From the NCBI RefSeq assembly GCF_002223055.1, contig NZ_NKFL01000005.1:310001-374000 (forward strand): a stretch of DNA of 64,000 nucleotides, given 5' to 3'. The notes under the pieces were generated by a model, which was not told the DNA's origin, did no database searches, and saw only the letters and a list, made by a program, of their open reading frames with translations. Both the position numbers and the translations under genes were made by a program. This DNA is from Burkholderia sp. HI2500. GTDB taxonomy: Bacteria > Pseudomonadota > Gammaproteobacteria > Burkholderiales > Burkholderiaceae. The first letter of the stretch is position 1. Each line of letters starts with the position of its first letter. Shown one piece after another: positions 18,940 through 28,368 of this stretch.

Positions 18940-20214
18940 ATGAGCATGATCGAAATCGATCCCCCCGGCTTTCAGCCGCCCCGCCCCATCGCCGGCGACG
19001 ACGGGAACCGGCGCACCGTGCTGTACGGCGGCTACACCGTGTTCAGCGTGTTCCAGCCCGTTTTCTCGGTGTCGCACCGCCGCGCGATCGGCTATCACGC
19101 GTCGCTGCGTGCGCACGACGAGGAAAGCCGCCAGGTGGCGTCGCACGAGGTGTTCACGCAGGCGGCGCGGCGCGGCGACCTGCTCGAGCTCGGCCGGCTC
19201 GCCGAATCGCTGCATCTCGGCAACTTCCACGCATTCGACAGCCATGACGAATGGCTCTTCCTGAGCCTGCATCCGGCCGCGCTGATGGACACCGTCTACA
19301 GCGACGCGCTGCTCGCGAACCTGAAGGCGCTCGGGCTGCCGCCGCATCGCGTCGTGCTCGAGGTGCCCGAACAGGCGGGCGGTGAGACGCCGCGCTATGC
19401 GGCGATCGTCGACGGGCTGCGCAAGGCCGGCTTCCTGATCGCGCTCGTCGGGTTCGGCGCGAAGCATTCGAACATCGACCGCGTGTGGCACCTGCATCCC
19501 GACATCGTCACGCTCGACCGCGGCATCCTCGCGCAGGCGAGCGAGCACTCACATCTCGAACGCGTGCTGCCGGGGCTCGTGTCGCTGCTGCACGAATCCG
19601 GGCAGCTTGTGCTGATGGGCGGGCTCGCGACCGAGCGCGACGCGCTGATCGCACTGGAGTGCGACGTCGATTTCGTGCAGGGCCAGTACTTCGCGGGGCC
19701 GAGCGTCGAACCGGTGCAGCCGCAGGCCGCCGCGGGCTGCATGGATACGCTGTCGGCCGCGTTGCGGCTGCGCGTCGCGAAACGCGAGCGCACGCAGGCG
19801 GAACGGCTCGCGCCGTACGTCGCGGCGCTCGAGGAAGCGAGCCAGAAGCTCGTCGCGGGAGAATCGCTGACCGACGCGGCCGCAGCCGTACTCGGGCTGC
19901 CCGAGACCGCACGCTGCTTCCTGCTCGACGCATCGGGGCGCCAGATCGGCGACAACGTGCTCGCGCGCGGCAGCGTCTCGCAGCGCGCGAAGCGCTTCCG
20001 GCCGCTGCTGCATTCGGAAGGGGCGAGCTGGGAACGCCGTCCGTACTTCATCGATGCGATGCGCGCGCCGGGCCGTGTGCACCTGACGGCACCCTACCTG
20101 TCGATCAACGAGGCGCACCTGTGCGTGACGGCGTCGATCGCCGCGCCGGTCGCGACCGGCATGCAGGTGCTCTGCGTCGACATCAACTGGGAAGCGGCAC
20201 TCAACCGCGAATGA
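18940..20214 (+). CDS. Degenerate EAL-domain protein with a C-terminal PAS-like sensor domain
   Basis: A 424-residue soluble protein. Residues about 30-255 align with the EAL fold of c-di-GMP phosphodiesterases, but the catalytic motifs are lost. The EAL signature is replaced by YHASLRA, the Asn metal ligand region reads FLSLHP, the DDFG loop reads LVGFGAKHSN, and the catalytic Lys position reads VTLDRGIL. LEVPEQ keeps one Glu. It is therefore probably catalytically inactive and acts as a c-di-GMP or protein binder. Residues about 290-420 (LLDASGRQIGDN, then RPYFIDAMRAPGRVHLT) resemble the YkuI C-terminal or Cache-like domain often attached to EAL. No GGDEF domain is present. The gene stands alone and converges on a methyltransferase gene. 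Confidence 0.85.
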   Translation: MSMIEIDPPGFQPPRPIAGDDGNRRTVLYGGYTVFSVFQPVFSVSHRRAIGYHASLRAHDEESRQVASHEVFTQAARRGDLLELGRLAESLHLGNFHAFDSHDEWLFLSLHPAALMDTVYSDALLANLKALGLPPHRVVLEVPEQAGGETPRYAAIVDGLRKAGFLIALVGFGAKHSNIDRVWHLHPDIVTLDRGILAQASEHSHLERVLPGLVSLLHESGQLVLMGGLATERDALIALECDVDFVQGQYFAGPSVEPVQPQAAAGCMDTLSAALRLRVAKRERTQAERLAPYVAALEEASQKLVAGESLTDAAAAVLGLPETARCFLLDASGRQIGDNVLARGSVSQRAKRFRPLLHSEGASWERRPYFIDAMRAPGRVHLTAPYLSINEAHLCVTASIAAPVATGMQVLCVDINWEAALNRE

Positions 20215-20236
20215 ACGCGCCGCCGCGCCGCCCCAC

Positions 20237-20842
20237 TTATGCGGCGGCGGCAGCCTTGCGTACGATCAGCCGGTGCACGCGCTTGCCGGACGAGGCGCTG
20301 ACGACCTCGTGCTCGTCGATCACTTGCGTGCCGGCGCCCAGCGCCGAGCGCATCCGCGCCGAATCGAGCGGCGTGTAGAGGCGGCCGCGCTCGTCACGCA
20401 ACGCGCCATTTCCAGCCACCCGCCAGCTCATGTACAACGTGCCGCCCGGCATCAGCAGCTCGGCCAGTCGCGCGGCGGCAGCGGCCGCCTCCGCCTGTTC
20501 GAGATGCATGACGACCGTTTCGCACAGCACGTTGCGAAACGCGCCGGACGGCACGCCGGCCAGCGCCGGCAGCGCGGCCAGCTCGAAGGTGAGATCCGGA
20601 TGGCGGCGCCGCGCCTCGTCGAGCAGCGCGGCGCTCGCGTCGTAGCCGCGCACGTCGAAGCCGCGCGACGCAAGCCAGGCCGTATCGCGCCCGGCCCCGC
20701 AGCCGACGTCCGCGGTCGGCCCCGGCGAAAAATGCTGCTCCAGCAACGCGTACATGTCGTCGGGCGCAGCCTGGTCGAGCCAGTCCTGCGCGTATTGCGC
20801 GGCGTGGGCGTCGTAGGCATCGAGAGTCGGGCGATCCACCAT
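20237..20842 (-). CDS. Class I SAM-dependent methyltransferase
   Basis: A 201-residue cytosolic protein with the Rossmann methyltransferase motif I DVGCGAGRDTAWLA at about residues 45-58, motif II RGYDAS and the post-II region VVMHLEQ, as in small UbiE/TehB-like enzymes. The ATG at 20842 (MVDRPTLDAYD) is chosen because the residues upstream look non-homologous. The substrate is not predictable. Its last codons (AAAAA) lie 22 bp from the EAL gene stop (convergent). Confidence 0.88.
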   Translation of the reverse strand: MVDRPTLDAYDAHAAQYAQDWLDQAAPDDMYALLEQHFSPGPTADVGCGAGRDTAWLASRGFDVRGYDASAALLDEARRRHPDLTFELAALPALAGVPSGAFRNVLCETVVMHLEQAEAAAAAARLAELLMPGGTLYMSWRVAGNGALRDERGRLYTPLDSARMRSALGAGTQVIDEHEVVSASSGKRVHRLIVRKAAAAA

Positions 20843-20943
20843 GGTGACGGCTCCGCATAGGCGTCGCATGACGCACTCCGCATCTTAGCCGTTGCACACT
20901 CCGTGCGGCATCGCGCACGCCCATGCGGCGAGCCGTGCAGCCC

Positions 20944-21990
20944 CTACGCAGCCCGCACCTCGCCCGCGCGCGGCGCCTGCGCGGTCAGCTCGGCCCACAG
21001 CGCATCGCCGCGCCAGGCCGGGCGTGCCGCCGCGCGTTCCGCGTCGTGCACGAGCGCGCACAGTCGCGCATTGACGGGCGCCTGCCCGCCGAAGTGCGCG
21101 GCCAGCCGCACGACCTCGCCGTTGATCCACTCGACTTCCGTCGCCCGCCCCGCAGCAAGATCGTCGGACATCGACGAACGCGCGAGCGGGTCGATCGCGA
21201 GCATCCGGCCGCCCAGCGCGCGAAACGCCGGATCGGGCAAGTCGAGCACGGCCGGGAGCCACCCGGCCGGCAACGGCGTCAGCCGCGCGGGCCGGATCGC
21301 GGCCCGCGCCAGCCAGTGCAGCGCTTCGCGCTGCGCAAGCGCGACGCAGCGCCGGTACGCACGTTGCGCGAGTTCGTCGCGCAGCGGCAGGTTCGCGAGC
21401 GCGTTGACCGCGTTGTTCAGGTTGAGCAGCAGCTTCGCCCATTGCACGGCCCGCATGTCGCGATGCAGCGCGAGCGGCAGCCCGGCACGCGCGAATGCGC
21501 CGGCGAACGGCGTCAGCGCGGGGGAGGTTTCGGCCGCCAGCGCGCCGGCCGATCCCTGATGAAACGCACCGGGCGCGCGCTCGATCACGTTGAACGGCAC
21601 CAGGCCGGCCAGTACGGTGGCTTGCGGTAGCGCTTCGCGCAGCACGTCGGCGTTGTGCAGGCCATTCTGGAAACTGACCACGACCGTGCCGGGCCGCAGC
21701 ACGCCGGCAAGCTGCGCCGCGGCCTCACGCGTCGCGGCCGATTTCACCGCCACGAGCACGAGCCGCGCGGTGGCCGCAGCCGCAGGATCGGACTCGAACA
21801 CGACGTCGGCCGGCGCGAGCGTCGCACGGTAGCCACGCTGGTCGGTCAGCGTCAACCCGTGCCGATGGATCGCGTCACCGATCCGCGCGCGGCCGACGAG
21901 CGTCACATTCGCGCCGGCCGCCGCAAGCCGTCCACCGAGATAGCAGCCGACCGCGCCCGCGCCGAACATGCAGACCGCGGCGTCAGACAT
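20944..21990 (-). CDS. panE: 2-dehydropantoate 2-reductase family protein
   Basis: A 348-residue protein. The N-terminal Rossmann domain begins FGAGAVGCYLGGRLAA (NADPH-binding GxGxxG), followed by VAVKSAAT and SFQNGLHNADVL. The C-terminal helical domain has WAKLLLNLNNAVNAL with the conserved Lys/Asn pair, and EVEWINGEVVRLA. The ketopantoate reductase reaction (pantoate synthesis for coenzyme A) fits. A second family member lies at 62649-63593, and only one of them need be the true PanE. Its start overlaps the stop of the upstream Mpo1-like gene by 8 bp, so the two are co-transcribed. Confidence 0.87.
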   Translation of the reverse strand: MSDAAVCMFGAGAVGCYLGGRLAAAGANVTLVGRARIGDAIHRHGLTLTDQRGYRATLAPADVVFESDPAAAATARLVLVAVKSAATREAAAQLAGVLRPGTVVVSFQNGLHNADVLREALPQATVLAGLVPFNVIERAPGAFHQGSAGALAAETSPALTPFAGAFARAGLPLALHRDMRAVQWAKLLLNLNNAVNALANLPLRDELAQRAYRRCVALAQREALHWLARAAIRPARLTPLPAGWLPAVLDLPDPAFRALGGRMLAIDPLARSSMSDDLAAGRATEVEWINGEVVRLAAHFGGQAPVNARLCALVHDAERAAARPAWRGDALWAELTAQAPRAGEVRAA

Positions 21991-22507
21991 GCGAATGCGC
22001 GCCGCCGTGCACGGGGCCGGCCCGACGCTCGACTTCGCGGCGCACGTCGCCGCGCAGCCCCGCGAAGAACGCGACCTCGGCGACGACGAACAGCGGCCCG
22101 ACCATCAGGCCGACCAGATCGTCGACGAACGCGGGTTTGCGCCCCTCGAACCAGTGCCCGACGAACTGCACGATCCAGCCGACGACGAACGCGCCGATGC
22201 CGATCGCGAGCCATTGCGCGGTCGGCAGCAACGCGAGCGCCTGCGCGGCCCACAGGCCGAGCGCGAACAGCGCGGTCATCACGATCCCGAACCGCAGGTC
22301 GAGACGCAGGTAGAACAGCGCGAACGCGACGGCCAGCAGCAGCGCCGGCGACAGCGCAATGCCGGCCAGCACCCCGAGCACCGGCCGCGACAGCAGCACC
22401 TCGACCGCGAACACGATCATCGGAATGCCGACCAGATGCGTCGCGATGTTGCGCGCGTCGCGGTGGTACGCCGCATACTGGGCAAGATGGTCTTCGAGTG
22501 TCTTCAT
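21983..22507 (-). CDS. Mpo1-like (DUF962) membrane protein
   Basis: A 174-residue integral membrane protein with four to five hydrophobic segments. Conserved histidines (YHRDARNIATHLVGIP near the N-terminus, FVGHWFEGRKPAF in the C-terminal third) match the DUF962 family. Its yeast member Mpo1 is an iron-dependent dioxygenase acting on 2-hydroxy fatty acids in alpha-oxidation. The ATG at 22507 with GGAGAC upstream is chosen. The tail ends GGAHSHV, which is His-rich. It overlaps the panE-like gene by 8 bp. Activity in bacteria is inferred only from the family. Confidence 0.87.
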   Translation of the reverse strand: MKTLEDHLAQYAAYHRDARNIATHLVGIPMIVFAVEVLLSRPVLGVLAGIALSPALLLAVAFALFYLRLDLRFGIVMTALFALGLWAAQALALLPTAQWLAIGIGAFVVGWIVQFVGHWFEGRKPAFVDDLVGLMVGPLFVVAEVAFFAGLRGDVRREVERRAGPVHGGAHSHV

Positions 22508-22582
22508 CGCGTCTCCTGGTCCATGGTTGAGCGCTATGATGCGCGTCACGCCCGAGAACCTCTGTCAGCTACCCGACATCGC

Positions 22583-23296
22583 GTGCCCATACCCTCTTCG
22601 CTCGCCCCGTACCTGCCGCAGATCGAAGCGAACCCGTGGTTCGCCGCGCTGCCGCCCGCGTTGCGCGCGGATCTGCTCGCCCGCGCGGCGCTGCGCCGGC
22701 TGCCTGCCGGCCAGGCGCTGTTCCGGCGCGGCGACCCGCCGTGCGGGCTGTACGCGGTACTGGCCGGTTCACTCACGATAGGTGCGGTCGACCCGCAGGG
22801 CAAGGAAGCGCTGCTGACGGTGGCCGAGCCCGTCACCTGGTTCGGCGAAATCGCGCTGTTCGACGGCCAGCCGCGCACGCACGACGCGATCGCGCTCGAC
22901 GACGCGCTGCTGCTGCACGTCCCGCAGGCCGCGCTGCTCGCGATCCTCGATGCGACGCCGCAATACTGGCGGCAATTCGCGCTGCTGATGGCGCAGAAAC
23001 TGCGCCTGAGCTTCCTGACCGTCGAATCGATGAGCGTGATGCCGGCCGCGCAGCGGCTCGCCGCCCGGCTGCTGATGATCGCCGACGGCTACGGCGGGAT
23101 CAGCGCCGGCCGCACCCGCATCCGGCTGTCGCAGGAAAAGCTCGCGGCGATGCTGTCGCTGACGCGGCAGACCACCAACCAGTTGCTGAAGGCGCTGCAG
23201 GCCGACGGCGTCGTGCGGTTGCACGTCGGCGAGATCGAGCTCGTCGACGTCGATGCGCTGCGGCGCGCGAGCGGGTTGCCCGACGGCATGCGCTGA
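22583..23296 (+). CDS. Crp/Fnr-family transcriptional regulator
   Basis: A 237-residue regulator. Residues about 15-130 form a cyclic-nucleotide-binding beta-roll (GQALFRRGDPPCGLYAVLAG, then EPVTWFGEIALFDG), and residues about 160-225 a Crp-type helix-turn-helix (LSQEKLAAMLSLTRQTTNQLL). The Cys cluster needed for an Fe-S Fnr sensor is absent, so it is Crp-like in its effector pocket. The start is uncertain: the GTG at 22583 gives the family-typical length, and an ATG at 22523 would add 20 residues. It is divergent from the Mpo1-like gene and upstream of chrA with an 86-bp gap. Targets unknown. Confidence 0.88.
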   Translation: MPIPSSLAPYLPQIEANPWFAALPPALRADLLARAALRRLPAGQALFRRGDPPCGLYAVLAGSLTIGAVDPQGKEALLTVAEPVTWFGEIALFDGQPRTHDAIALDDALLLHVPQAALLAILDATPQYWRQFALLMAQKLRLSFLTVESMSVMPAAQRLAARLLMIADGYGGISAGRTRIRLSQEKLAAMLSLTRQTTNQLLKALQADGVVRLHVGEIELVDVDALRRASGLPDGMR

Positions 23297-23382
23297 GGTT
23301 CCGCACCACCGCCACGCGGCCTCCCCGCCGTCACCGCGTTGCGCTATCGTGGCGGCTCGTCCGTTCATCCGCCCGCCTCGCC

Positions 23383-24594
23383 TTGAGCACGTCGACCGCC
23401 TCCGCTCCGTCCCGCCATCCGTGGCCTGTGTTCATCGCGTTCCTGCGGCTCGGCCTCACGTCGTTCGGCGGCCCGGTCGCGCATCTCGGCTACTTCCGCA
23501 CCGAATTCGTCACGCGGCGCGGCTGGCTCACCGAGCGCACATACGCGGATCTCGTCGGGCTATGCCAGTTCCTGCCCGGGCCCGCAAGCAGCCAGGTCGG
23601 GATGGCGATCGGCCTCGCGCGCGCCGGCTACGCGGGCATGCTCGCCGCGTGGCTCGGCTTCACGCTGCCGTCGGCGCTGCTGATGATGCTGTTCGCGCTC
23701 GGCGTGCATGCAACGGGCGAGCCGATCGAAGCCGGCGCACTGCACGGGCTGCGCATCGTGTCGGTCGCCGTGATCGCGCAAGCCGTATGGGGCATGGCGC
23801 GCACGCTGTGCCCGGATGCGCGCCGCGTCACGCTGATGGCCGCGGCCGCCTGCGTTGCGCTGCTCGCACCGGCCGCGTGGACCCAGGTCGCGGTGATCGT
23901 CGCGGCCGGGTTGGCCGGCCTCGTGTTGCTGCCGCAGCCGCCACGTGGCGCGCACGATCCGTTGCCGCTGCACGTGTCGCCTCGCGCGGGCGTGCTGTGG
24001 CTCGCGCTGTTCGCGGCGCTCCTCGTCGTCCTGCCGTTCGCTGCCCACGCGCTGCGCTCCGATACGCTTGCCGTCGTCGATGCGTTCTTCCGCACGGGCG
24101 CGCTCGTGTTCGGCGGCGGTCACGTGGTGCTGCCGCTGCTGCAGGCGGCCGTGGTCGCGCCCGGCTGGGTCGGCGATGCGGCGTTCCTGGCCGGATATGG
24201 CGTCGCGCAGGCCGTGCCGGGGCCGCTGTTCACGTTCTCGGCGTTCCTCGGCGCGTCGCTGCGCACTGCGCCGAACGGCTGGCTCGGCGGCACGATCGCG
24301 CTGGTGTCGATCTTCGCGCCGTCGTTCCTGCTGGTGGCCGGCACCGCGCCGTTCTGGGAACGCCTGCGCCGCAGCACGTGGATGCAGGCCGCGCTCGCCG
24401 GCGTGAACGCGGCCGTCGTCGGGCTGCTGCTCGCCGCGCTCTATCACCCGGTCTGGACCGACACGATCGTGGCGCCGCGCGATCTGGCCGCCGCGCTCGT
24501 CGCGTTCGTCGCGCTGGTGTTCTGGCGCGTGCCGCCGTGGGCCGTCGTGATCGCGAGCGCCGCGCTCGGCTGGGGGCTCGGCCTCCCGGCCTGA
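23383..24594 (+). CDS. chrA: Chromate transporter, long-chain CHR family
   Basis: A 403-residue inner-membrane protein composed of two homologous CHR domains, as in ChrA. The first domain has FLRLGLTSFGGPVAHLGYF and CQFLPGPASSQVG; the second has FFRTGALVFGGGHVVLPLL and AQAVPGPLFTFSAF. The paired GGPVAH/GGGHVV and PGP motifs are the family signature. ChrA exports chromate by proton antiport. No ATG lies close to the N-terminus, and a TTG at 23383 is the best start. It follows the Crp/Fnr gene in the same direction. No chrB is adjacent, so resistance control of the classic type is not evident. Confidence 0.9.
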   Translation: MSTSTASAPSRHPWPVFIAFLRLGLTSFGGPVAHLGYFRTEFVTRRGWLTERTYADLVGLCQFLPGPASSQVGMAIGLARAGYAGMLAAWLGFTLPSALLMMLFALGVHATGEPIEAGALHGLRIVSVAVIAQAVWGMARTLCPDARRVTLMAAAACVALLAPAAWTQVAVIVAAGLAGLVLLPQPPRGAHDPLPLHVSPRAGVLWLALFAALLVVLPFAAHALRSDTLAVVDAFFRTGALVFGGGHVVLPLLQAAVVAPGWVGDAAFLAGYGVAQAVPGPLFTFSAFLGASLRTAPNGWLGGTIALVSIFAPSFLLVAGTAPFWERLRRSTWMQAALAGVNAAVVGLLLAALYHPVWTDTIVAPRDLAAALVAFVALVFWRVPPWAVVIASAALGWGLGLPA

Positions 24595-24630
24595 CCAGGT
24601 GCGCGCGACACGTTTCACCGCGTCAAAAAC

Positions 24631-24659
24631 AAAAAAGCCCTCGTTTCGAGGGCTTTTTT
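24631..24659. terminator. Bidirectional terminator between chrA and sodB
   Basis: AAAAAAGCCCTCG and CGAGGGCTTTTTT form a perfect 13-bp stem with a TTT loop, with A and T tracts on the two sides. It sits between convergent chrA and sodB. Confidence 0.88.
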
Positions 24660-24700
24660 GCTGGGTGCCGCGCGCCGCAGCGGCGCGCAGGCGCCGGACC

Positions 24701-25279
24701 TTACGCGAAGTTCTTCGCTGCGAAGTCCCAATTCACGATGTTCCAGAACGCTTCGACGAACTTCGGACGTGCGTTGCGGTAGTCGATGTAGTACGCGTGT
24801 TCCCACACGTCGATCGTCAGCAGTGCCTTGTCGGCGGTCGTCAGCGGCGTTGCTGCGTTGCTCGTCGACACGATGTCGAGCGAACCGTCAGCCTTCTTCA
24901 CGAGCCATGCCCAGCCCGAGCCGAACGTGCCGACTGCAGCCTTCGTGAACGCTTCCTTGAATGCGTCGTACGAACCCCACTTCGCGTTGATCGCGTCGCC
25001 CAGCGCGCCCGTCGGTGCGCCGCCGCCGTTCGGCGACAGGCTGTTCCAGAAGAACGTGTGGTTCCAGATTTGCGCGGCGTTGTTGAAGATGCCGCCCGAC
25101 GACTTCTTCACGATCTCTTCCAGCGACAGGTTTTCGAATTCCGTGCCCGGGATCAGATTGTTCAGGTTCGTCACATAAGCCTGATGGTGCTTGCCGTAGT
25201 GGTACTGGATCGTCTCGAGCGAGATGGTCGGCGCGAGTGCGTCTTCAGCGTACGGGAGCGGCGGGAGCGTATGAGCCAT
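24701..25279 (-). CDS. sodB: Superoxide dismutase [Fe]
   Basis: A 192-residue Fe/Mn-family SOD, full length. Metal ligands are H27 ([10 protein letters not shown]), the His in WNHTFFW, and the Asp and His in [11 protein letters not shown]. The [17 protein letters not shown] and [11 protein letters not shown] blocks are those of iron-type cytosolic enzymes. It dismutates superoxide to H2O2 and O2. GAAGGAATC precedes the ATG. It follows xseA in the same direction with a 227-bp gap, enough for its own promoter, and ends at the shared terminator with chrA. Confidence 0.96.
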   Translation of the reverse strand: MAHTLPPLPYAEDALAPTISLETIQYHYGKHHQAYVTNLNNLIPGTEFENLSLEEIVKKSSGGIFNNAAQIWNHTFFWNSLSPNGGGAPTGALGDAINAKWGSYDAFKEAFTKAAVGTFGSGWAWLVKKADGSLDIVSTSNAATPLTTADKALLTIDVWEHAYYIDYRNARPKFVEAFWNIVNWDFAAKNFA

Positions 25280-25506
25280 GGCGATTCCTTCGTTGAGTAT
25301 GTAGGGAGGCTGTGTTGGATGCTGCCGAGCGTCCGATTGTAGGCGAGGACGAATAACCCCGCAAACTCACGGGCCATTTATCCGCGGTATGCGGAAAAGC
25401 GATGTTTGCGCAACGTCCGGCAGGACGAACCCGACGATGAGCAGCATCCGTTCCCGTGCACGATGCGTCCGTTGCGACAACCTTCGCTTCGCTTGCACCC
25501 GTTACG

Positions 25507-26889
25507 TCAGATCGTATCGGTCAGCCGCGGCTGCACGTCGGCGATCGACACGTCGGCCGAGCCTTCCGCGAGATGCACGGTCAGGCGGCGCTGCGGCTTC
25601 AGCGCGTTCGGCGTGCGCACCGCGCGGCCCGTCTGCGCATCGATCAGCGCCGCATAGCCGCGCTCGAGCGTGCGCTGCGGGCTCAGCACCTCGAGCCGTG
25701 CCGCACAGGCTGACACGCGAGCCGTGTCGCGTTCGTGACGGCGCTGCAAGGCCAGCGCAAGACGCTGCGACAGTCCCGCGAGCGCCTGGCGCGCCTGCGA
25801 CGGATCAGGCCGTGCGCGCTGCCAGCGCAGCTGCGCGAGCGCGAACCGTGCACGCGCGTCGCGCACCGGCCGCGACGCCGCCGACGCCAGCCGCACCGCG
25901 AGCTGCTCGACGTGCGTGCGCTGCCGCTGCAGCCGCTCGGCCGGGCTCACCAGCCGGCGCGCGAGCCAGTCGAGCTGCTGCGCGCGCTGTTCGAGCCGGC
26001 GTTCCATGCCGCGCGCGAGCGCCCGCTGGCGCTCGCCGACCTCGCGCAGCAGCAGCGCGCGCTGCGGGCTCGCCAGCTCGGCCGCGCCGGTCGGCGTCGG
26101 CGCACGTACGTCGGCCGCGAAGTCCGCGATCGTGAAATCGGTTTCGTGCCCGACGCCGCTGACGACCGGCAGTTCGCTCGCCGCGATCGCACGCGCCAGC
26201 GCCTCGTCGTTGAACGACCACAGATCCTCGATCGAGCCGCCGCCGCGACAGACCAGCAGCACGTCGACCTCGCGGCGCGCATTCGCGGTCTCGACGGCCG
26301 CGACGAGCTTTTCGGCGGAACCCGCACCCTGCACGGGCGCCGGATAGACGATCACCGGAATGTGCGGCGCACGGCGGGCGAGCGTGGTCAGCACGTCGCG
26401 CAGCGCCGCCGCCTGCAGCGACGTGACGATGCCGATCGCGCGCGGATGGGCCGGCAGCGGCCGCTTGCGTTCGGGCGCGAACAGTCCCTCGCTCTCGAGC
26501 TGCGCCTTCAGCCGCAGGAACGCCTCGTACAGGCGCCCCTGCCCGGTGCGCCGCACGGCCTCGACGTTGAGCTGCACTTCGCCGCGCGGCTCGTACATCG
26601 TGACGACCGCGCGCACCTCGATCCGGTCACCTTCGCGCGGCGTGAACTCCGCGTACTGCGCGCGGCCGCGGAACATCACGCAGCGCATCTGCGCCTGCTG
26701 GTCCTTGATCGAGAAATACCAGTGGCCGCTCGCGGCGCGCGTGAAATTCGACACTTCGCCCGAAATCCACAGCAGCGGAAACGAGCGCTCGAGCATCGTC
26801 GAAATCGCGCGATTGAGCGCCGAAACGGGAATCACTTCGTCGCCGCCGCGGGTCGCGCCCGGTGCGGCAAATGGGGAGTCGGAAGGCAT
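25507..26889 (-). CDS. xseA: Exodeoxyribonuclease VII large subunit
   Basis: A 460-residue protein. The N-terminal OB-fold (about residues 18-110) begins [20 protein letters not shown], with [19 protein letters not shown]. The catalytic domain has [33 protein letters not shown] and [14 protein letters not shown]. The C-terminal part is a long charged coiled coil rich in Arg, Gln and Leu. With XseB it degrades single-stranded DNA to oligonucleotides. The ATG at 26889 ([11 protein letters not shown]) fits the family; the frame stays open far upstream, but that part is AT-rich and non-homologous. xseB is not in this window. Confidence 0.95.
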   Translation of the reverse strand: MPSDSPFAAPGATRGGDEVIPVSALNRAISTMLERSFPLLWISGEVSNFTRAASGHWYFSIKDQQAQMRCVMFRGRAQYAEFTPREGDRIEVRAVVTMYEPRGEVQLNVEAVRRTGQGRLYEAFLRLKAQLESEGLFAPERKRPLPAHPRAIGIVTSLQAAALRDVLTTLARRAPHIPVIVYPAPVQGAGSAEKLVAAVETANARREVDVLLVCRGGGSIEDLWSFNDEALARAIAASELPVVSGVGHETDFTIADFAADVRAPTPTGAAELASPQRALLLREVGERQRALARGMERRLEQRAQQLDWLARRLVSPAERLQRQRTHVEQLAVRLASAASRPVRDARARFALAQLRWQRARPDPSQARQALAGLSQRLALALQRRHERDTARVSACAARLEVLSPQRTLERGYAALIDAQTGRAVRTPNALKPQRRLTVHLAEGSADVSIADVQPRLTDTI

Positions 26890-27082
26890 GGACGGTCGAA
26901 TGAATGCTGGCGGCGACACGATAGTCCGACACGCACGCGACGTCCAGCGCCGGGCGCATGTACCGTGACGTTCGGAAGGTGTCCACACTTTGGCAATCAT
27001 CGGCCTAAAACACGTGAAAACCGCGGAAAAATCCAGACAATTCTCTCTAACACATTGATTTTTATATATTTTTAAATCTTTC

Positions 27083-27099
27083 TGAATGATTCTCATCCG
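27083..27099. promoter_or_regulatory. Fur-box-like site
   Basis: Read on the minus strand the site contains ATGAGAATCATTC, which matches the central part of the Fur consensus (GATAATGATAATCATTATC and its ATGAGAATCATT variants). It lies about 195 bp upstream of xseA and 240 bp upstream of lpxK. No iron-uptake gene is adjacent, so function is uncertain. Confidence 0.4.
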
Positions 27100-27156
27100 A
27101 TTCGAAGCCCACCCGGCGGGCGTTTGACGCCATCGAGGAGGGAGTTCTTCACAGAG

Positions 27157-27165
27157 TTATCCACA
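27157..27165 (+). promoter_or_regulatory. Perfect DnaA box TTATCCACA upstream of lpxK
   Basis: Exact match to the high-affinity DnaA 9-mer, 183 bp upstream of the lpxK start and about 60 bp from an AT-rich tract. A second exact copy occurs at 35230-35238. Confidence 0.5.
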
Positions 27166-27339
27166 AGCCGCCGCGATCCGGCCCCGCGAGCTGCGGCCGC
27201 CGGTCGCGCTTGCCGCGCCCGCCCGCGGCGCGCTAGAGTGCCGCCTTCCGCAGACCCCGCGGCATGCGCCGCCCAACGGAGAATCCGCCTTGACGAATCC
27301 GTCCCACGCCGCGGCGCACGACCTGCCGCGCCCGGCCCG

Positions 27340-28368
27340 ATGAGCGCGCCCGACGGCCCGCTCGCCCGGCTCGAAGCCCGCCTGACGCGCGAATGGCAGC
27401 GCCGCGGCGCGCTCGCGTGGGCGCTCACGCCGTTCGCGTGCGTGTTCGGCCTGTGCGCGGCGCTGCGGCGCACCGCCTACGCGCAAGGCTGGAAGAAGCC
27501 GGTCGACGTCGGCGTGCCCGTCGTCGTGGTCGGCAACGTGACCGTCGGCGGCACCGGCAAGACGCCGACCGTGATCGCACTCGTCGACGCGTTGCGCGCG
27601 GCCGGCTTCACGCCCGGCATCGTATCGCGCGGCTACGGTGCGAACGTGAAGGCGCCGACCGCCGTCACACCCGCGTCGCGCGCCGGCGCGGGCGGCGACG
27701 AACCGCTCCTGATCGCACGCCGCACCGGTGCGCCCGTCTGGGTCTGCCCGGATCGCGTCGCGGCCGCGCAGGCGCTGCGCGCCGCGCATCCGGACGTCGA
27801 CGTGATCGTCAGCGACGATGGCCTGCAGCACTACCGCCTCGCGCGCACGGTCGAGCTCGTCGTGTTCGACCACCGGCTCGGCGGCAACGGCTTCCTGCTG
27901 CCGGCCGGGCCGTTGCGCGAGCCGCTGTCGCGGCACCGCGACGCCACGCTCGTCAACGATCCGTACAGCGGCGCGCTGCCGCCGTGGCCCGACACCTATT
28001 CGCTCGCGCTCACGCCGGGCGCCGCGTGGCACCTCGACCAGCCCGCGCTGCGCCGCCCGCTGTCGCAATTCGCGAACGAGCGCGTGCTCGCCGCGGCCGG
28101 CATCGGCGCGCCGGAACGCTTCTTCGCGACGCTGCGCGCGGCCGGTCTCGCGCCCGCGACGCGCGCGCTGCCCGACCACTACGCGTTCACCGACAATCCG
28201 TTCGTCGACGACGCCGTCGATGCGATCCTGATCACCGAGAAGGATGCAGTAAAATTGGGCGCTTCCTGGCGCGACGCCCGACTGTGGGTTGTCCCCGTCG
28301 AAGCCGCGCTCGACCCTCGCCTCATTGCCCTCGTTGTGGAGAAACTCCGTGGACGCTCGCCTGCTTGA
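27340..28368 (+). CDS. lpxK: Tetraacyldisaccharide 4'-kinase
   Basis: A 342-residue inner-membrane-associated kinase that phosphorylates the 4' position of the lipid A precursor to give lipid IVA. The N-terminal hydrophobic helix ([21 protein letters not shown]) precedes the modified Walker A motif [12 protein letters not shown]. Further family blocks are [45 protein letters not shown] and [10 protein letters not shown]. The ATG at 27340 gives the usual length. It is the first gene of a run with Trm112, kdsB and adk; the downstream Trm112 start lies inside it (20-bp overlap). Confidence 0.95.
   Translation: MSAPDGPLARLEARLTREWQRRGALAWALTPFACVFGLCAALRRTAYAQGWKKPVDVGVPVVVVGNVTVGGTGKTPTVIALVDALRAAGFTPGIVSRGYGANVKAPTAVTPASRAGAGGDEPLLIARRTGAPVWVCPDRVAAAQALRAAHPDVDVIVSDDGLQHYRLARTVELVVFDHRLGGNGFLLPAGPLREPLSRHRDATLVNDPYSGALPPWPDTYSLALTPGAAWHLDQPALRRPLSQFANERVLAAAGIGAPERFFATLRAAGLAPATRALPDHYAFTDNPFVDDAVDAILITEKDAVKLGASWRDARLWVVPVEAALDPRLIALVVEKLRGRSPA

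Larger units (their letters stand above)
26890..27339. other. 450-bp AT-rich divergent region between xseA and lpxK
   Basis: Non-coding gap with a strikingly AT-rich core at about 27050-27095, far from the genome average. It contains a Fur-box-like sequence (27083-27099), a perfect DnaA box (27157-27165) and, presumably, the promoters of xseA and the lpxK operon. In several Burkholderiales I recall exbB-exbD-type genes at this place; none is present here. Confidence 0.5.
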
